Source: Panorpa germanica (lineage: Eukaryota > Arthropoda > Insecta > Mecoptera > Panorpidae). Taken from it: a stretch of DNA of 64,000 bases. Within the stretch, counting starts at the first letter, position 1. Every line of letters starts with the position of its first letter. The notes under the pieces were generated by a model that did no database searches, was not told the DNA's origin, and worked only from the letters and a program-made list of their open reading frames with translations. This document shows, piece after piece, positions 1 through 13,361 of this stretch. Location: the NCBI GenBank assembly GCA_963678705.1, contig OY783215.1, positions 14,985,740 through 15,049,739 of the forward strand. The letters run 5' to 3'. Position numbers and translations under genes: made by a program.

Positions 1-3000
1 TAAGAGCACTAGAAATTGTATCTGAAATTAGTACACTCAATGAAACAATGATCAACGTAAAATGTTGAATTCTGAGCAAATGTAGCACATGTACTATAAG
101 TTCATTATCTCCTACATATCGAAAAAGTTTCACAACAAATTTCATTGAGTGCGTTCTAATGGAAGTTGCATAAGCCACAAAAAATAAACAAATATTTCTT
201 AAACACATTTTTAACACCGCGTTCACACTTGAGTGCTCGAGCACGGGGCCAAACATTTGGTTGTGTACAAAGACACATGTGTGGACACAAAGACCGTGGT
301 CATTTGGCAAATATTTAGAATCCCTTCACAACGACAAACATTTTCGGTTTATTGTCGGTAAAATAGAGTAGATCAAAGCGCCCAAATATTTGCCTTGGAC
401 ATGTTCTAGGTTCCATACACACATGCGTTGACAACTATGACATTAAAGCAAAACCTACAATGCTCAGTATGAACATATCTAAACATTTATTACACATAAT
501 TAACAAATTTTGCCAAATATGTTATAGTAATCAAATAATGTAATAATCTAAAAAAGAGAATCTGTGAAGAGAAGAGTATGGGCGGGAGAAGAAGAGGAGG
601 TGCATCTCGTACTGCTAACGTTTGATTCCAACGGGTGAGTCAAATATTGGAAGATTAACATGGCAAGTTTCCTACTACACGATGGAACGAATGTTTGATC
701 CGAATGATTTATTATTTTATTAATTTGTTGATATTATTGACACTGACACTGTTTAACAAAAACTTTCAAGTAAATAAATAAACTGTCAAGTGTAAAACCT
801 TCCTTTGTTGGACGATTCGGGCAGCAGTGCATGACAGTGCATGTGTGGTGGGGGTAGAAAAATCCCTTTGACGCGGGTCAAAAGATCGACAACAGCCCGA
901 ACTTCTTAGTTTCAGCATTGACCACACGATGCGTCCAACTGGTGTTCGTACCATCGTTTGGTACCGGCATAATACACAGACAATTTCTCTATGTACATTG
1001 TACATACTTCACGATATTGCTTTACGTATTATTCAACGGGCACTGAAGCGTTACTGTCAGCATTATGCAACCATTGTGGATTATAATTTATGTGACGAAT
1101 TTGCAAAACGATGAGCCATCTTCAGACTACTGTACACTATAGAGTAATTAGATTTTATTTGTTTATACCAAATAAAGAAAAGTGTAATGTTTGTTGACTT
1201 ACTAAGCTTAAATAAAATAACCTTGGCATAACACAACATATAGTCACGTTTTGAAAAGACGACTAAATTAAGGCTAAGTACCTTTACCAAATATGCAACA
1301 TTGAACGAAGCAAGAGAATAAACAAAGAACGCATCAAAATGTTATGAAAGAAATTATAAATAAAACTAGAGTAGAGTTGTGTGTAGATTGTATTTCATTT
1401 CAATTTTAATTCCATTTTTGGATTGAAATATTTAACTCGTTCTATTCTAATTTGACATATAAAAGCAAATAATTTTTCAATATAAACTGACAAACTGAAA
1501 AATATATATATTTTAACAAAATAAAAAAAAATTTCAATTTATTCATTATTTGGACAACTTTTTTTCAAAATTTGTGATTTTTTTTCGATTCTTAAAATAA
1601 GTACCAAGGTTAGCCTATATACAAAATTTCAATTTTCTAGTACAATTTTTACCTTCGGCAACAACCGCCCTCGTGCCCTTAAATAAGTTTATTGAATTTT
1701 AAAAAAATATTTTAGTATTACACTATTACATATATTTAATATTATTACAATATTCAATTATTACACAACACAAAATTTGAACTTTCTCCAAAGTTTCCTA
1801 TTGGGCTCCTAATTTTCTGGAGCCCCTTTTTTTAAATTTTGAACTTCTAAATTTTTAAATATGTTCGCATTCAAAAGCGTAATGCATATGCAAAATTTCA
1901 CTTTTCTATTTCTTACAAATAAAAAGTTATACAGCAAAAAGTGTTCACTTTTTTCCAGTTTTTTCAAAATTACGTGTTTCTAGGAAATGCAGGGAAATAT
2001 CCGGGGATGCCAAAAGTCTTAGAATTTTTTTCTCTACGAAATAGGCAATTTTCAAGAAAATGCGCGGAGCCGTTTTCGATTTGTCATACAAAATTCGTAC
2101 CAGACATATAAAGAATATAAGAATATAAATATACACTTGGAACATTATAATATAGGAAACGATGACATAGAGTCCAAGATCCGTTGTTAAAAGGAGGGAA
2201 AACACATCATTTTGGATAGGCAGGAATGTTTTCTTACGTCTTCCTTCTCACCACCCTTGTCCTCCACGTTTTATTTAAAAAAGTCAATGCGTTTGATGCT
2301 AGCTGACATGTGGATTAATCCAATGAAGCTTATACTGCACTTTCAAAACTGACAATTCTAGTAGGAGGTCGTCGCAAATGGGCCGACACTAAATCCATCC
2401 GATGACCATGACATTTTCAAAAACTTATCCTTCACCTTGTACAAATGAAAAAGCCATATCAGCTGGTGAGCTGGTACCACTTAAAAATACAGTTGCGTCA
2501 AATTCAAGAATCTTTGCGGCAATTTATAGCAAAAACGTTTACAAAATTACAAAATGCAGTCACTGTTGGGTACCAAAGGGGTCCCCGGGTGCTCAGTGTC
2601 GTCAACCGCGTTTAATTTGATTGTCCATCCGCGTTAAAAATTCTTAACATGTAAATAATTGAACGTGTGAGGAAAATCAATTTGAAATACTACTGATCAG
2701 TATGTAATTAATCAATACAATAAGTTGTTACGAAATAAAACACTAAAACACATAAATCAACAATTGGTTGCGTGGTTTAGGTCGCTAAGGTTGCAGCGTG
2801 ATGGATGTCACGTGTTCATTTTGGTTTCAATTTTTCGGCAACGAGAACGCGGTGACCACCAGTCATCAGGTACGAATACGCTGTCTGACCAAGGTCGCAT
2901 GCGCTTTTAATTGCTCATTGTGTTTATTTGCTACACTAAATAGTTATTGTGAAATACTTTAATATATAAAATAACATTAAGCGGAAAGTAGGGTTATAAT

Positions 3001-6000
3001 ATTTATATAACCTATAACGCAGCATTGTATAACTTTTGACGTCACTTAAAACATTTCTCACAGGAATAATGAATATGTGCAAACAGTATTTAAAAGTACC
3101 TTTCAATTCCTGTGCGATTTAACGGTGTTTTAATTTAAGTCTTGGTTATAATTGCATTCAGTAATTCAATTAACAAATCATGAATTTAAAATTGACACAT
3201 CATTAAAATAGAGTTCAATGGACGGAAGTACACCGGCGTGAACTTAGCGTAATACCTTTGCACTGCGTTGCGCGGTTTGAGGGCGAATCGGAGTGGCTCT
3301 TCTGCAAGTCACCGGTGCATGGTAAGTCTTAGTCGAACCTATTGTTATATAAGCAATAAGAATTTCTCTATAGCATATATTACAACGACAGGAAGTGACG
3401 TAATTATAGTAACAGAACTTTCAATGTAATAAATAAGTAGTACAAGTAGTAAGTAAACCACAAGAAACTCAACCTGATTTTATACTTAGAAACTGATTTC
3501 AGTTTCATAAGACAAGTCAACACATGAGTGTTCGTGTAGGAATGGCTAAAGGGAATGTGCGTACACAAACTAACAAAGAAAAAATTCGTGCTTACGGTGT
3601 ACACGAACGTGAACGGTTTCGCTTCAGTAGTGAAAACATTCCTGATTAGTGTACGTCTATACCTTAGAAATTCGTACACGAATACGAATGTATGAAACGG
3701 GCATAAGATGTTCTAGTACTTACGTATTGACTCACTCAAATTCAGCCAAATGTCACACTTTTGTAACTTTTGCACTTTAATTGTGGATCGCATCAACGTA
3801 TCCGTCGCTTAGATTTTGATAGGTGAAGTGGTTTCTCCATTTATAGCTAATAACATTGACATTTCATATGAACTGAACTCTTTCATGGCAAAAAACCATA
3901 GATTCGAATAAATGTGATTTCGAATTGAGTCCAAATTGTTTACTGGTAGGCTACTTAACTTCGCATAAAGCTATGTTCACAGGTCCTAAGAAAATTGTCA
4001 AAATAACTCAGATGATAGAATATTACAGTAAACTATTTGTTGAAATGTCGCGGTTATCGTGTAATTGAACTCAGCAAGAAGTCAAAATCATAGAAACATA
4101 AAAACGAAATGCCATCGAAATAGTGCTCGTTTTAATGAGACATTCTGTTTAAAGAAACGAAGTCTTGGTGAACACTTTCAGCTCTGTAGTTCGCATCAGC
4201 TAAATTAATACAATTTCGAAGTGAAATCATAGGGCTTACTAGTATGTAACTGAAAAGAATAGGGTTCAGAACGTTAGACATAAAAAACTTAAGACGGAGA
4301 ATACAAAACTTATGGATTAAAGCAACGAGGCTTTTCATTTGCTGATAGCAGATGTTCCGAATGCAAAATAAATTATATTTCTAAATAATAAATACACTTG
4401 AACACTTAAAATACATTCTAACTATTATCTGCTTGACAATATCTTGAACACAATGTTAATATATAAACAAATGTGTATATTCGGCATAGTTCGACATGTT
4501 CATGTTCGTGTTAACACTTTTGAACATCTTCCATACCAACGCAATGCCATACAATGTCTCAAAACCACACACAGTTGATTCACGGACGCAAATATTGAAT
4601 CTTAAAATATAAACATTTAACACAATTTGTATATTCTTTACTTTTATTTTACAAATTAAAAACACAAAATAGTAAATAAATAAACTTCTGACAAGTACAA
4701 GTGCAAAGAAATATTTACATTTGACAAAGAATTTTAATAAAGGCACGTACTTGTATATTTGCTATAGTAATGTGACAAAAATACTATAAGGGTGCTCTCA
4801 CACTGGAGCAAACTACTTACGCACACTTGTTTCGCATTAGCATACTTCATCATGAGGTGAAGGTACTACTGTATCGAAGTTTATAGAAGTGCATATTATT
4901 CATAGTTCAAATCAGTGCGACACCAAGATATAACAGTGAACATTTGTTGAAAGCTACAAGTATCTTAATACATCGGCATCTTTTGTCGGTACTACGTATT
5001 TATTTAAAAAGATTTATCTGTTGGTAATAAAAAATAATTAATTGGGTCCATTTTTTCGACTACAAATGGCGAAACCACTCCACATGTCGGAATACAAATG
5101 AAGATAAAGTTGATGATATCTATAACTGAAGTACAATAGTGATAGAAACGTCACAAAATAGGACACTTCACTAAATTGTTACCTGGTTACGGCGGTTCTT
5201 TGATCTACGTTTAATACAGACGTATGAAATACTTGACTTCTTCGACACAGTGATGTATTGATAAACATTAAAGCAGAAACTTCTTTCATGATCAAGTGTG
5301 ATTATGTGTAACCAAATCAACACACCCTACTGAAAAAGTTGTGAGATCGCAAATAGTATAGTTCCAGTGTGATAAAATAGTTTTAAATAATATTATTCGA
5401 GTATATTATATAATATTTAAAAGTTCAACTTAAATTTTGCAACACAAATCAAATTCAATAACAATTTTATTTATTTTATAAAATATTCATGATGATTTAT
5501 TGTTTGTTGGCCATTTAACATTTCATTCAAATTTTTGCGTATTTAATCATTAAATAACACATAAATTTTAGTTTTAAAATAAAAAAAATAAATATAATAC
5601 CCGTATAGTAGTCAAAGTTACATAACCTCCAAAACCAGTTTAATAAAAATATCTGGGTTAAATACAACAAGAAGTTTTATAAATTTCTGCTTTTTCAATA
5701 TGTATTGTAACATGCATGTCAATTCAGTCATGTTTCATTAATGGATTAGAAAAAGCGGAGTACTAATTTATTACATAAGTGTCAAAGTAAACAATTTCAT
5801 GAAATGGCAAAGGTTAGAGAAGCCAAATCGTCTGTCGTCTTAGTGAAGTATTTCCCGGTTCACACATGCATGTTCGTGTACGAATGTCACGGAGAAATAT
5901 CCAAGGCAAAGTGGTGAACAATACACTTCAAACTATACAAATATTTGCTATTTTATGTTCATCTCTTAGCAATAACTATAAACAGGTGACCATGATATGT

Positions 6001-8267
6001 TCGTGCATATCAGTCTGACCACAAATAATCGCCAAAGAACACAAATAAACAAACACACATGTGGCCTCGATTTTTCTTCGCGCAGACTTCGTACAGTGTT
6101 CGCTGTGATGGGCATACATGTAAGCCTCTGAAGTTACAGGCTCCAAAATGTGTGGCCGCTAATATTATCAAAATAAATACGTCCTTAACCCCAAAATTTC
6201 ACTCATGTTTAGCTATGATGTTTATTTTATTTGACTTTTATATTTGTGTGGGCTTAACGCAAAATAAACCTGCAATAAATCATTACAAAGTACATATGAT
6301 TTTTGTACGCAAACTTTAGGGGAGAGTATGGTCACATAAATATCAGGAGTACAATTTCCATAAAGTATATTTAGAAATATTTGTTGTAAAATAATTATAT
6401 TTTCTCTTTACATTTGTAGTGTTATGTTTTATTATATGAAGTGCGATTGCAATACATTTGTTGTGTAATACCTACTTAGATTATTTGTAATATAATAGTT
6501 GAGATGTAAGGTAAACCAGTTCTGTTACCGTTCTAATGCTTATAACAAGTTTTTGTCATTTAGTTTTGCATATTACTTTTTATAAACGGCTTCTTTCGCA
6601 CTGTAACTTACGCAAACTTATATTATGTTTGTTTAAAAGTATAAACACTTTCAGTACGTTTATTTTAGACGTAAATCATACGTAACGGCTATATAACTAT
6701 ACTTAGTGGAAAATTGAATAGATATATAAATTGTTTACTATTACGCTGTCCTTCGGGTTACAAAATATCATAAAATAAAATTAATCATAAATAACTAGTA
6801 TTTGTAAACAAATTTGTGTAATATATAATTAATCTAACATAACCTAAAAATGAGTACAGGCGTGATGACATAATAAACCTCCGTTGCCTAAATTGCCCAT
6901 TATGTTTTTTCAACTTACGTAGTTATTGTAAATAAACCATGGGATGGGTCTTATATAATTTGTCTTTGCTAAATATATCTTTATTTAAATATAAAGGGCC
7001 TCTAATAGCCAAGGCCATGAAGGTAAATGTTTTTTCCATTAAAAGGTACAAGAGCTGTTGAATTTGAGAATAAATATTGAAAGAGAATGAATAGCCTTAG
7101 GAGTGCGAGTATTTGTTAAGCAGTGACGCATTTGGAAGAATAAACTTGTAAACCACATCTTTGTCGTTACGTTTAAGTGTATTTACTACATAAATATTAC
7201 ATAAATGCTATGCTTTGTTTGAAAGGTACATATGGTGGCTACACTGACCTAGAGAGCTACTTGGAATATTGGAAAACAGTGAGTGGGAATGAGGCTTAAA
7301 TTGAACACTACCTTAATTTTTAATTTAAAGTAGTGGATTTTCAATTCGCGGGTTTGTTTGAACTGTATTAAAATATTTAAGCATTAAATAAAACACCAAA
7401 AATGCAAATGTAATCACTAATTTGAGAAACATGCAAACAATACGAAGCCATCTGAGAAAAATACAACATCAAAGGACAATTCCAACATATCATGGCAGAC
7501 GATCCGGTTAAAATTGCAGTACTACGATAATTTCTCATCGAACCATGATCAAATTATAAAAGAACAATTATCGAAGAATATGACGTAGCAGTCGAATCGC
7601 CGTTGAAAATAATAAAGACAAAAATATATAAGTAATACGTTCAGTGGAAATTTCCAAGAGATCTTCACTCGTACAGTATTACAATACCTTTGAGAATGCA
7701 TCAATACAAACTGTCGTGAATTACAAGAAAGAATACATTGTCTTCTTCCTATAATTTACATAGCAAGAATGTAAAGAAACAATAAATGTTGATGACCTTT
7801 TTCACAAGACATAAATATAATCAATTTTATAAGAATAAACCGCGTATGATCACAAGCAATAAATCAATGTATTTTTTTATTGTTAAATGCATGAAATTAT
7901 GACCTGTCCCATTGATTTATCTACATTGTTTAAATGACATTCATTTTTTAATATATACGTTTAAAATAATTATTAAGATAAAAGAGAATTATTAACGATT
8001 TTGATAATATTTATAATACATATCTCTAATACTTATTAAGCCAATTATTTGAGATGTTCTTGTGGATTAATAACACTTGTACTCTACATAAGAACTTTAA
8101 GATGTCATATACCAAGACGCAGTGGCGCAAATAATGATAATTATTACACCAAGTAAAAGTGTCAATGCAGTAATGCCGTCCAACCACCGCAACTCTCGTA
8201 CTCACTGGTTGTGAATACGTCACTTGCCCAACTTCTATATAATATCAAAAATATGATAGGAAACATA
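1..8267. other. Gene-poor AT-rich intergenic region
   Basis: I see no supportable coding exon here. The open frames are short, lack splice-consistent neighbours and match no family I recognise. The sequence is AT-rich with poly-A/T runs, which suggests decayed transposon and spacer DNA. A repeat at about 215-540 is described separately. A motif resembling TTCGTGTACGAATG recurs at about 3.6 kb and 5.9 kb, so further old repeats are likely, but I could not define their ends. A regulatory role for neighbouring genes cannot be judged from sequence alone. Confidence 0.6.
215..540 (+). repeat. Dispersed repeat, family R3, copy 1
   Basis: This stretch is clearly similar to two adjacent blocks at the other end of the window (about 62,600-62,830 and 62,940-63,235). 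Shared landmarks in the same order are a GGCAAATATTT segment, ACAACGACAAACATTTT, a GGTAAAATAGA run, CCAAATATTTGC, a CCGTACACA-like block and CCTACAATGCTCAG. No open reading frame and no clear terminal repeats are visible, so the class is unknown. Boundaries are approximate. Confidence 0.6.
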
Positions 8268-8640
8268 TTCTTCTTCTTCAGTGGCTCGACAGCCCTGGGT
8301 GGGCCCTGGCCTTCTCAAGAATTTTTAAATGATTTAATTACTTGAGATTTCGTAACAAGGTTTTTTTCACGGGGTAGAGTTGTTAGCCTGGAGGACCAGT
8401 CCCCTGATATAATACCCAGGGGCAGGGTGCCCGGCTATACCCCCAGGCACTGGGTACCCATTTTAGTCGCCTCTTACGACATGCATGAGCAACATTGGGA
8501 CTATTCTTTCACACCCGGTCACCACTCGGGAATTATAACCAAAACCCAGATAATATCTGGCCCGGGGATCGAACCCGAGGACATAGTAGTCAGAGTCAAG
8601 CAAAGTATGCTACTGCGAGTATGTACTGTACTGTAGTACT
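8268..8640 (-). mobile_element. tRNA-derived SINE, minus strand
   Basis: Read on the minus strand, positions 8576-8564 give GGGTTCGATCCCC, a good match to the RNA polymerase III B box (the T-arm of tRNA genes). The preceding bases resemble a degenerate tRNA D/anticodon region, although the A box is weak. A GC-richer body follows, and the element ends at 8278-8268 in a GAAGAAGAAGAA tail. This is the pattern of many insect tRNA-derived SINEs, which are mobilised by LINE proteins. An open frame from 8427 to 8636 crosses the element and is not a gene. The left boundary at the tRNA end is approximate. Confidence 0.65.
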
Positions 8641-8651
8641 GTAAGTATGTT

Positions 8652-8888
8652 TGTGAGTATGCTACTACGTAAAAGGGTAGATTTACTTCTCAAAAAGCAA
8701 TAAAATAGGTCACAAATAATTGCATATTAGGTAAAATCGTTTACGTAACCGATAACATTTTTTGTGTTAGTTAAACCTTAAATAACAAGACTGTGTTCAG
8801 CAGGTATATATTCCTATTTATATAATACACAACTCAAAACGTCTTAGTATTTCGGAGAAGAAGTGGAAATCAGAGTCAGATGAAAATT
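8652..8888 (+). repeat. Dispersed repeat, family R2, copy 1
   Basis: The region matches, in reverse orientation, about 60,673-60,900. Long shared blocks include GATTTACTTCTCAAAAAGCA, CGTTTACGTAACCGATAAC, AACCTTAAATAACAA and CTTAGTATTTCGGA. Weaker related copies lie at about 10,690-10,835 and 29,235-29,320. No open frame or terminal repeat is evident, so this is probably part of a larger unclassified transposon. Confidence 0.7.
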
Positions 8889-11585
8889 TCTGGAGTCGGA
8901 TACTTTATACCTAGCAGCCTATACACAGCAAATCTCCCTATAACTGCTGGAGTAATTACGCCGATGATACGGCTGTATTAGCCATAGATCGATAGATAGA
9001 AACCTCGGCTAAGCTTCAGAAATTCTAAACATCATTAAACACTGGCTTCATGACTGGCGTATTAAGGGAAATGAAAGTATATAAATATGTACAAGTGACG
9101 TTTACCACCAAACGAGATATATGCCCAACAGTCAAACTAAATAGCGTACAATTTTTCATATTTCATGCATTTTTCGATGTTTCAAAAATAAAAATTTAAC
9201 ATTACCACCTCTGAAAATAAATCTGAAACCTAATTGAACTGGACAAGGACTAACACTTTCCATAAAAAGCGATTAACACCCAGAAAAAATTGTAACTGGA
9301 CACGATTAATTCCAGCGACGTAATTATGACTAGATATAATTGTTTTTTTGACGCTTGTGTCAGACCTACAAAAACGTTAATCTGGCACTGGCTACACCAC
9401 TGTTGAACTATCAAATTTAGACCATGCTTATTGTTTACACGCTAAAGAACTAGCAACACAATGTATCACAACAGGTTAACGGAAGAGTTGTTTTAATTTC
9501 ATATTCTTACATTTTTCTAATCACAATTGCAAATTTAGTTTATAAAATTTCACTTTCAAATACATATATCTTACAAGCTATTATTATAATTAAAATTATT
9601 ATTTGTATTTAATTATGTACCTTTTCTATTTGCTCGTTATTATTCATTATAACAATAAAAAATAATAAAAACACCAACTAATTCAAGTTAATAATTTAAC
9701 AACACATTCACTTATTGTAACAAATTAAAACAAAAAAGTTCATTTCTTTAATAAAATATAAATAAAAAAAACAAACTGGAAGAATTTGGTAAATACTTAA
9801 AAACGAAACACCGCGAGCGCGATCTGTGTGTTCTGGCTGCGCTTATATTTGACAGCTGCGACGAATTCAAAACGCGAGTGCAGACTGACTTGGCCGTACT
9901 GCAGAGCTGAAAACAAAGCCACGGAGCCCAGCAGAACCGGAGGAATCAATCAGAAGGTGAAACAAAGAGAGAGAAAATGTGTTCTGCAAGATGGAGTTTC
10001 CCATCTGCATTTGTTGATTTGTGCCGCGCGATGCTCAACGTGTTAGTATCACCTGTACAAGATGGCCTATTTAACAGCCAAGTAACCTACTGACTTTAGA
10101 TGGCATTCACCTTTGCGGAATTTATTTTAGTGAAATAGACAAAGTTTCTCAACTTTAATTGAAGCAACAGGCATATAAACTACAAAAGAATTAACTTGCG
10201 AACTTATTTTTAAGGGATGTTTCTTTTTAATCTTTATTGAGGTTAACATAAGTATATTGGTTTTATTATGACAACTGCAGACTAATAAGTAATCGGTTTC
10301 ATTTTTCTTTGCTCACAATTTCACAATATAAAACTTCATGGGTTGTACGACCGTATCACTGGCACTTGTTTATGCATCTCTTTTACACACTATGGTAATT
10401 TATAGAAGAGAAGAGAGTAGGAATTTATTTTTTATAACTTTTAAGCTTAATTGATAGTTGTCTGTGTTTGAAGACTTTTCATGAAAATTCATTATTAATT
10501 AGAGTAAAACAAATTAATAAACAATAACTGTTCATTTACCGCAAAACAGAAAACATGGATGTTACCTTACATTCATGTAAAATTTACTTAAACTAAACCT
10601 AGTAATATTTAACTTAAAACAATCTTATTTTATTATTTAATAACTGATAAAAGAGACTTCTTAAGATTTCATAATCCTTAAAAAGGTATTCCTGAAAAGT
10701 TTTATGAGTATATTAATTTTTGAAAAAGCAACAAAGTAGATCACAAAACGTTGTATATTAGGCAAACCCGTTTACGAAAAAGGTTACTATTGTTATGTTA
10801 GATAAACCTTAAATACACGTAGCTGTGTTTAGGGGGTTATAATTACTTCATATATAGCATATACATAATGCAATTGCTAATTGAAATTACCGTAATTTAT
10901 TAAAATTGTAATAACTATTTGAGAAACGCTACGTTAAATATTAAGATCTGGGAGATAAACGCGAAACGCAAATTTGGATTAATTATGCAGATAATGATAA
11001 CAGAAAGAAAACAAAGATAAGAGGAGAACGATAAGCAAATTTCTATTATTTATTACTATTTGTCCTTGAACCGTGAAATTTAATGATTACAATTCATCGA
11101 TTATATTTTTAATCATATTGACACGTGGAAGTCAAAATCACAAGGTGTTTTGAGGTGCCCGAGCCGGACCCGGTTTAATCTTAAGAAACATTTCTTTCTT
11201 TCATTTTTTCAACGAAAGAAGATGATAATCTTGTTAAGAAATATGTCAATGAGGAATTTTCCAATTATGTAAAATATATACACTTATTTATTTGTAACAG
11301 ATGGCATATCAGTTTTATTGCGCCAGAAGATATGCAATCTAAATAACATTGTTCGGAAATTTTCAAGTTAGTAACATAAAACACTCAGTTGTATTGCGCC
11401 AGGGGAGAATGCAACCCAAATAACATTATTCGGAAATTTTTAAGTTCGTGACATATGTAGTACCAAGCACTGCTAATTATTAAAAACAAATAATTAGTAA
11501 AGAAAAGAGTTCGGAAGTAATTAATTATAATAAATTAATTATCATTTTTAAGTAATCAACAATTTGCAAAATATGTTTATAGACA
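8889..11585. other. Intergenic region with one GC-richer patch
   Basis: This is mostly AT-rich spacer. A GC-richer stretch at about 9,780-10,090 contains CG dinucleotides (ACCGCGAGCGCGA near its start) and a possible splice donor (AGAAG followed by GTGAAA near 9,955). It could be a promoter or the first noncoding exon of a transcript leaving the window, but no conserved coding sequence supports this. An R2 repeat copy lies at 10,690-10,835. Confidence 0.4.
10690..10835 (+). repeat. Dispersed repeat, family R2, copy 2 (diverged)
   Basis: Alignable by eye with the 8.65-8.89 kb copy through AGTTTTATGAGTAT, AAAAGCAACAAAGTAGATCAC, CGTTTACG and TAGATAAACCTTAAATA. It is more diverged and shorter than the first copy. 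No coding potential is visible. Confidence 0.5.
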
Positions 11586-12190
11586 ATGGGCTTGTGTCCT
11601 ATGTCTTAATTTCTATAAAAGTCTACTATATATTGATAAAGTGGGTTACTAGAACCTCAAATGTTCAATTATTTTTTTAACAACTCCTTATGTTAAGAGA
11701 TATTAACAATTAATTATTAAAGGGATTCAACGTTGTACACATTCCAAGTGCATGTGACATCACAATCCTTGTGTAAGGTTACCAACCTTACAGATCATAA
11801 ATCTCTGCTATATGTATTTATATATCAAATATTATTTACAGCTATTTCAAGGAACAATCAAATTTCAATATTATGTCTGCTTTAGCAGGGTTAAATAAAA
11901 TAAAAACTTATTATTCTTTGACATGACTTGAATATTTGACTACCAACAGCTACAGAACATTACCACAGCACAGACCTACTCAACAAATAACTAACGTTAA
12001 AATGCATTTCACGTCATACAAATATGGCCGACCATTTCTAGCGCTAAAACTACAATTCAAACTTTTAATTGCTATATCTCCGTCAATATTTAAATATTTA
12101 ATAAAACAGACACACCAATACACATTTATTAACATCAATTTCAATCAACAATTGAAAAATCGACCACTAAAAAATGAGGACACAAGCCCC
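11586..12190 (+). mobile_element. MITE of family M1, copy A
   Basis: A non-coding element of about 605 bp begins AATGGGCTTGTGTCCT and ends with its inverted complement (AGGACACAAGCCCC; the last bases are mutated). Internal landmarks shared with the other copies are TATATTGATAAAGTGGGTTAC, TTAAGAGATATTAACAATTA, ATTCAACGTTGTACACATTCC, CTCTGCTATATGTATTTATA and ATAAAACTTATTATTC-type stretches. The short open frame within it is not conserved. The terminal inverted repeat is about 16 bp. No target-site duplication could be confirmed, so the superfamily is unassigned. Confidence 0.8.
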
Positions 12191-12344
12191 TTAAAAATTA
12201 AGTAAAGAATTCTTCTTGGTTTGGAAAAGATTCATACTTTTTCTGATCTAAAATTTATTTAATTTATTTTTAAATTCTGTTATACAATATTGTATTTGAA
12301 ATTAAATATACCAAGTTCTGCTTAGAGTATGTAATTGAAATTAA

Positions 12345-12850
12345 ATTAGTATATGGTAGTAATTAATCAAAGATATAAGAGGTTATGGGAAAATAATGTA
12401 CCTCAGTACCTTATAGAAAAAGACATAAAACACATAAGAAGAACAGCAAGGTTTAGATTGGGAAATGAGGAAAAAGGAAACAGATACTGGGAAAAGAGTG
12501 AGGAAAGAAAGTGTAGAATGTGTGGAGCGGAGGACGAAACACTGGAGCACATTAAGTTTGAGTGTAAGGAAAAGGAATATTGGCCAGCTATTAAAGGGAG
12601 GCAGTGAAGGAAAGAGGTGGATGGCGGAAATAGTAAGAAGGAAAGGAAAAACAGGAGAATAAATAAGCTGATGGAGAATAATAGAGAGGGTCAAAAGAAG
12701 AAGAAGCAGAAAGCACTTTTGGAAGTAGTAAAAGTCTAGAATATTTTAAGTTTAGTTTTAAGTTTGAATGTATATAGGAATGAAATGTATTAGAAATATA
12801 ATACTGTAGATTGTAAAGCCGAAAGGCACACACAATTAATATATATAATA
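12345..12850 (+). mobile_element. 5'-truncated non-LTR retrotransposon, 3' end
   Basis: An open frame to 12,607 ends in an RCRMCGAEDETLEHIKFEC motif, a cysteine/histidine zinc-knuckle-like motif. That motif lies C-terminal to reverse transcriptase in many insect LINEs. The catalytic domain itself is absent. The 3' UTR runs to a tail of AT-rich TAATA repeats near 12,850 and contains AAGCCGAAAGGCACACACAA. The same 3' UTR occurs in reverse at 36,858-37,378. Position and truncation fit a dead-on-arrival LINE copy. Confidence 0.75.
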
Positions 12851-13361
12851 ATAGTAATTAATCGTGATCCGCTAAACTCAAAACGTAAACTCATGTATTA
12901 TTTTACTTTATTTAATATTTTTTATATAACATTACGTTTCATTATATTACCATTAAATAAATGCAAGATCTGTAAAATCTTTTACTACTATATTAATTTA
13001 ATTTGTAACATTAAAACATTTTGCATAAAAACCTCAATTGACGTCAGAAAATATAAATTTACTTTTATGTTTATAATTTTTATATTTTACTTTATTAATC
13101 TAGATAAATTTATTTATACGTAATTCTGGTTATCGAGTAGATTAGATTACATAAATAACGAATGCTTGCATAGTGTTTTAAGATACATGTAATTAAAATT
13201 ATATTTATTACAAAGTTGTAGAAAATATGTTATATATTAGGTATAATATTTCATTATAAAAGCAAACAAATAAAAGCAGATCTTTTATTTAAAAAATTAA
13301 GAAAATATAAAAATTCTGAGGTCTATGGCAGTTAATATCACCAGTAGGTTTTAGTAATCAT

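Noticed and set aside
8427..8636. 69-codon open frame
   Set aside because: It crosses the SINE, which is transcribed by polymerase III in the opposite direction.
11936..12205. 89-codon open frame
   Set aside because: It lies within MITE copy A and is not conserved in the other copies.
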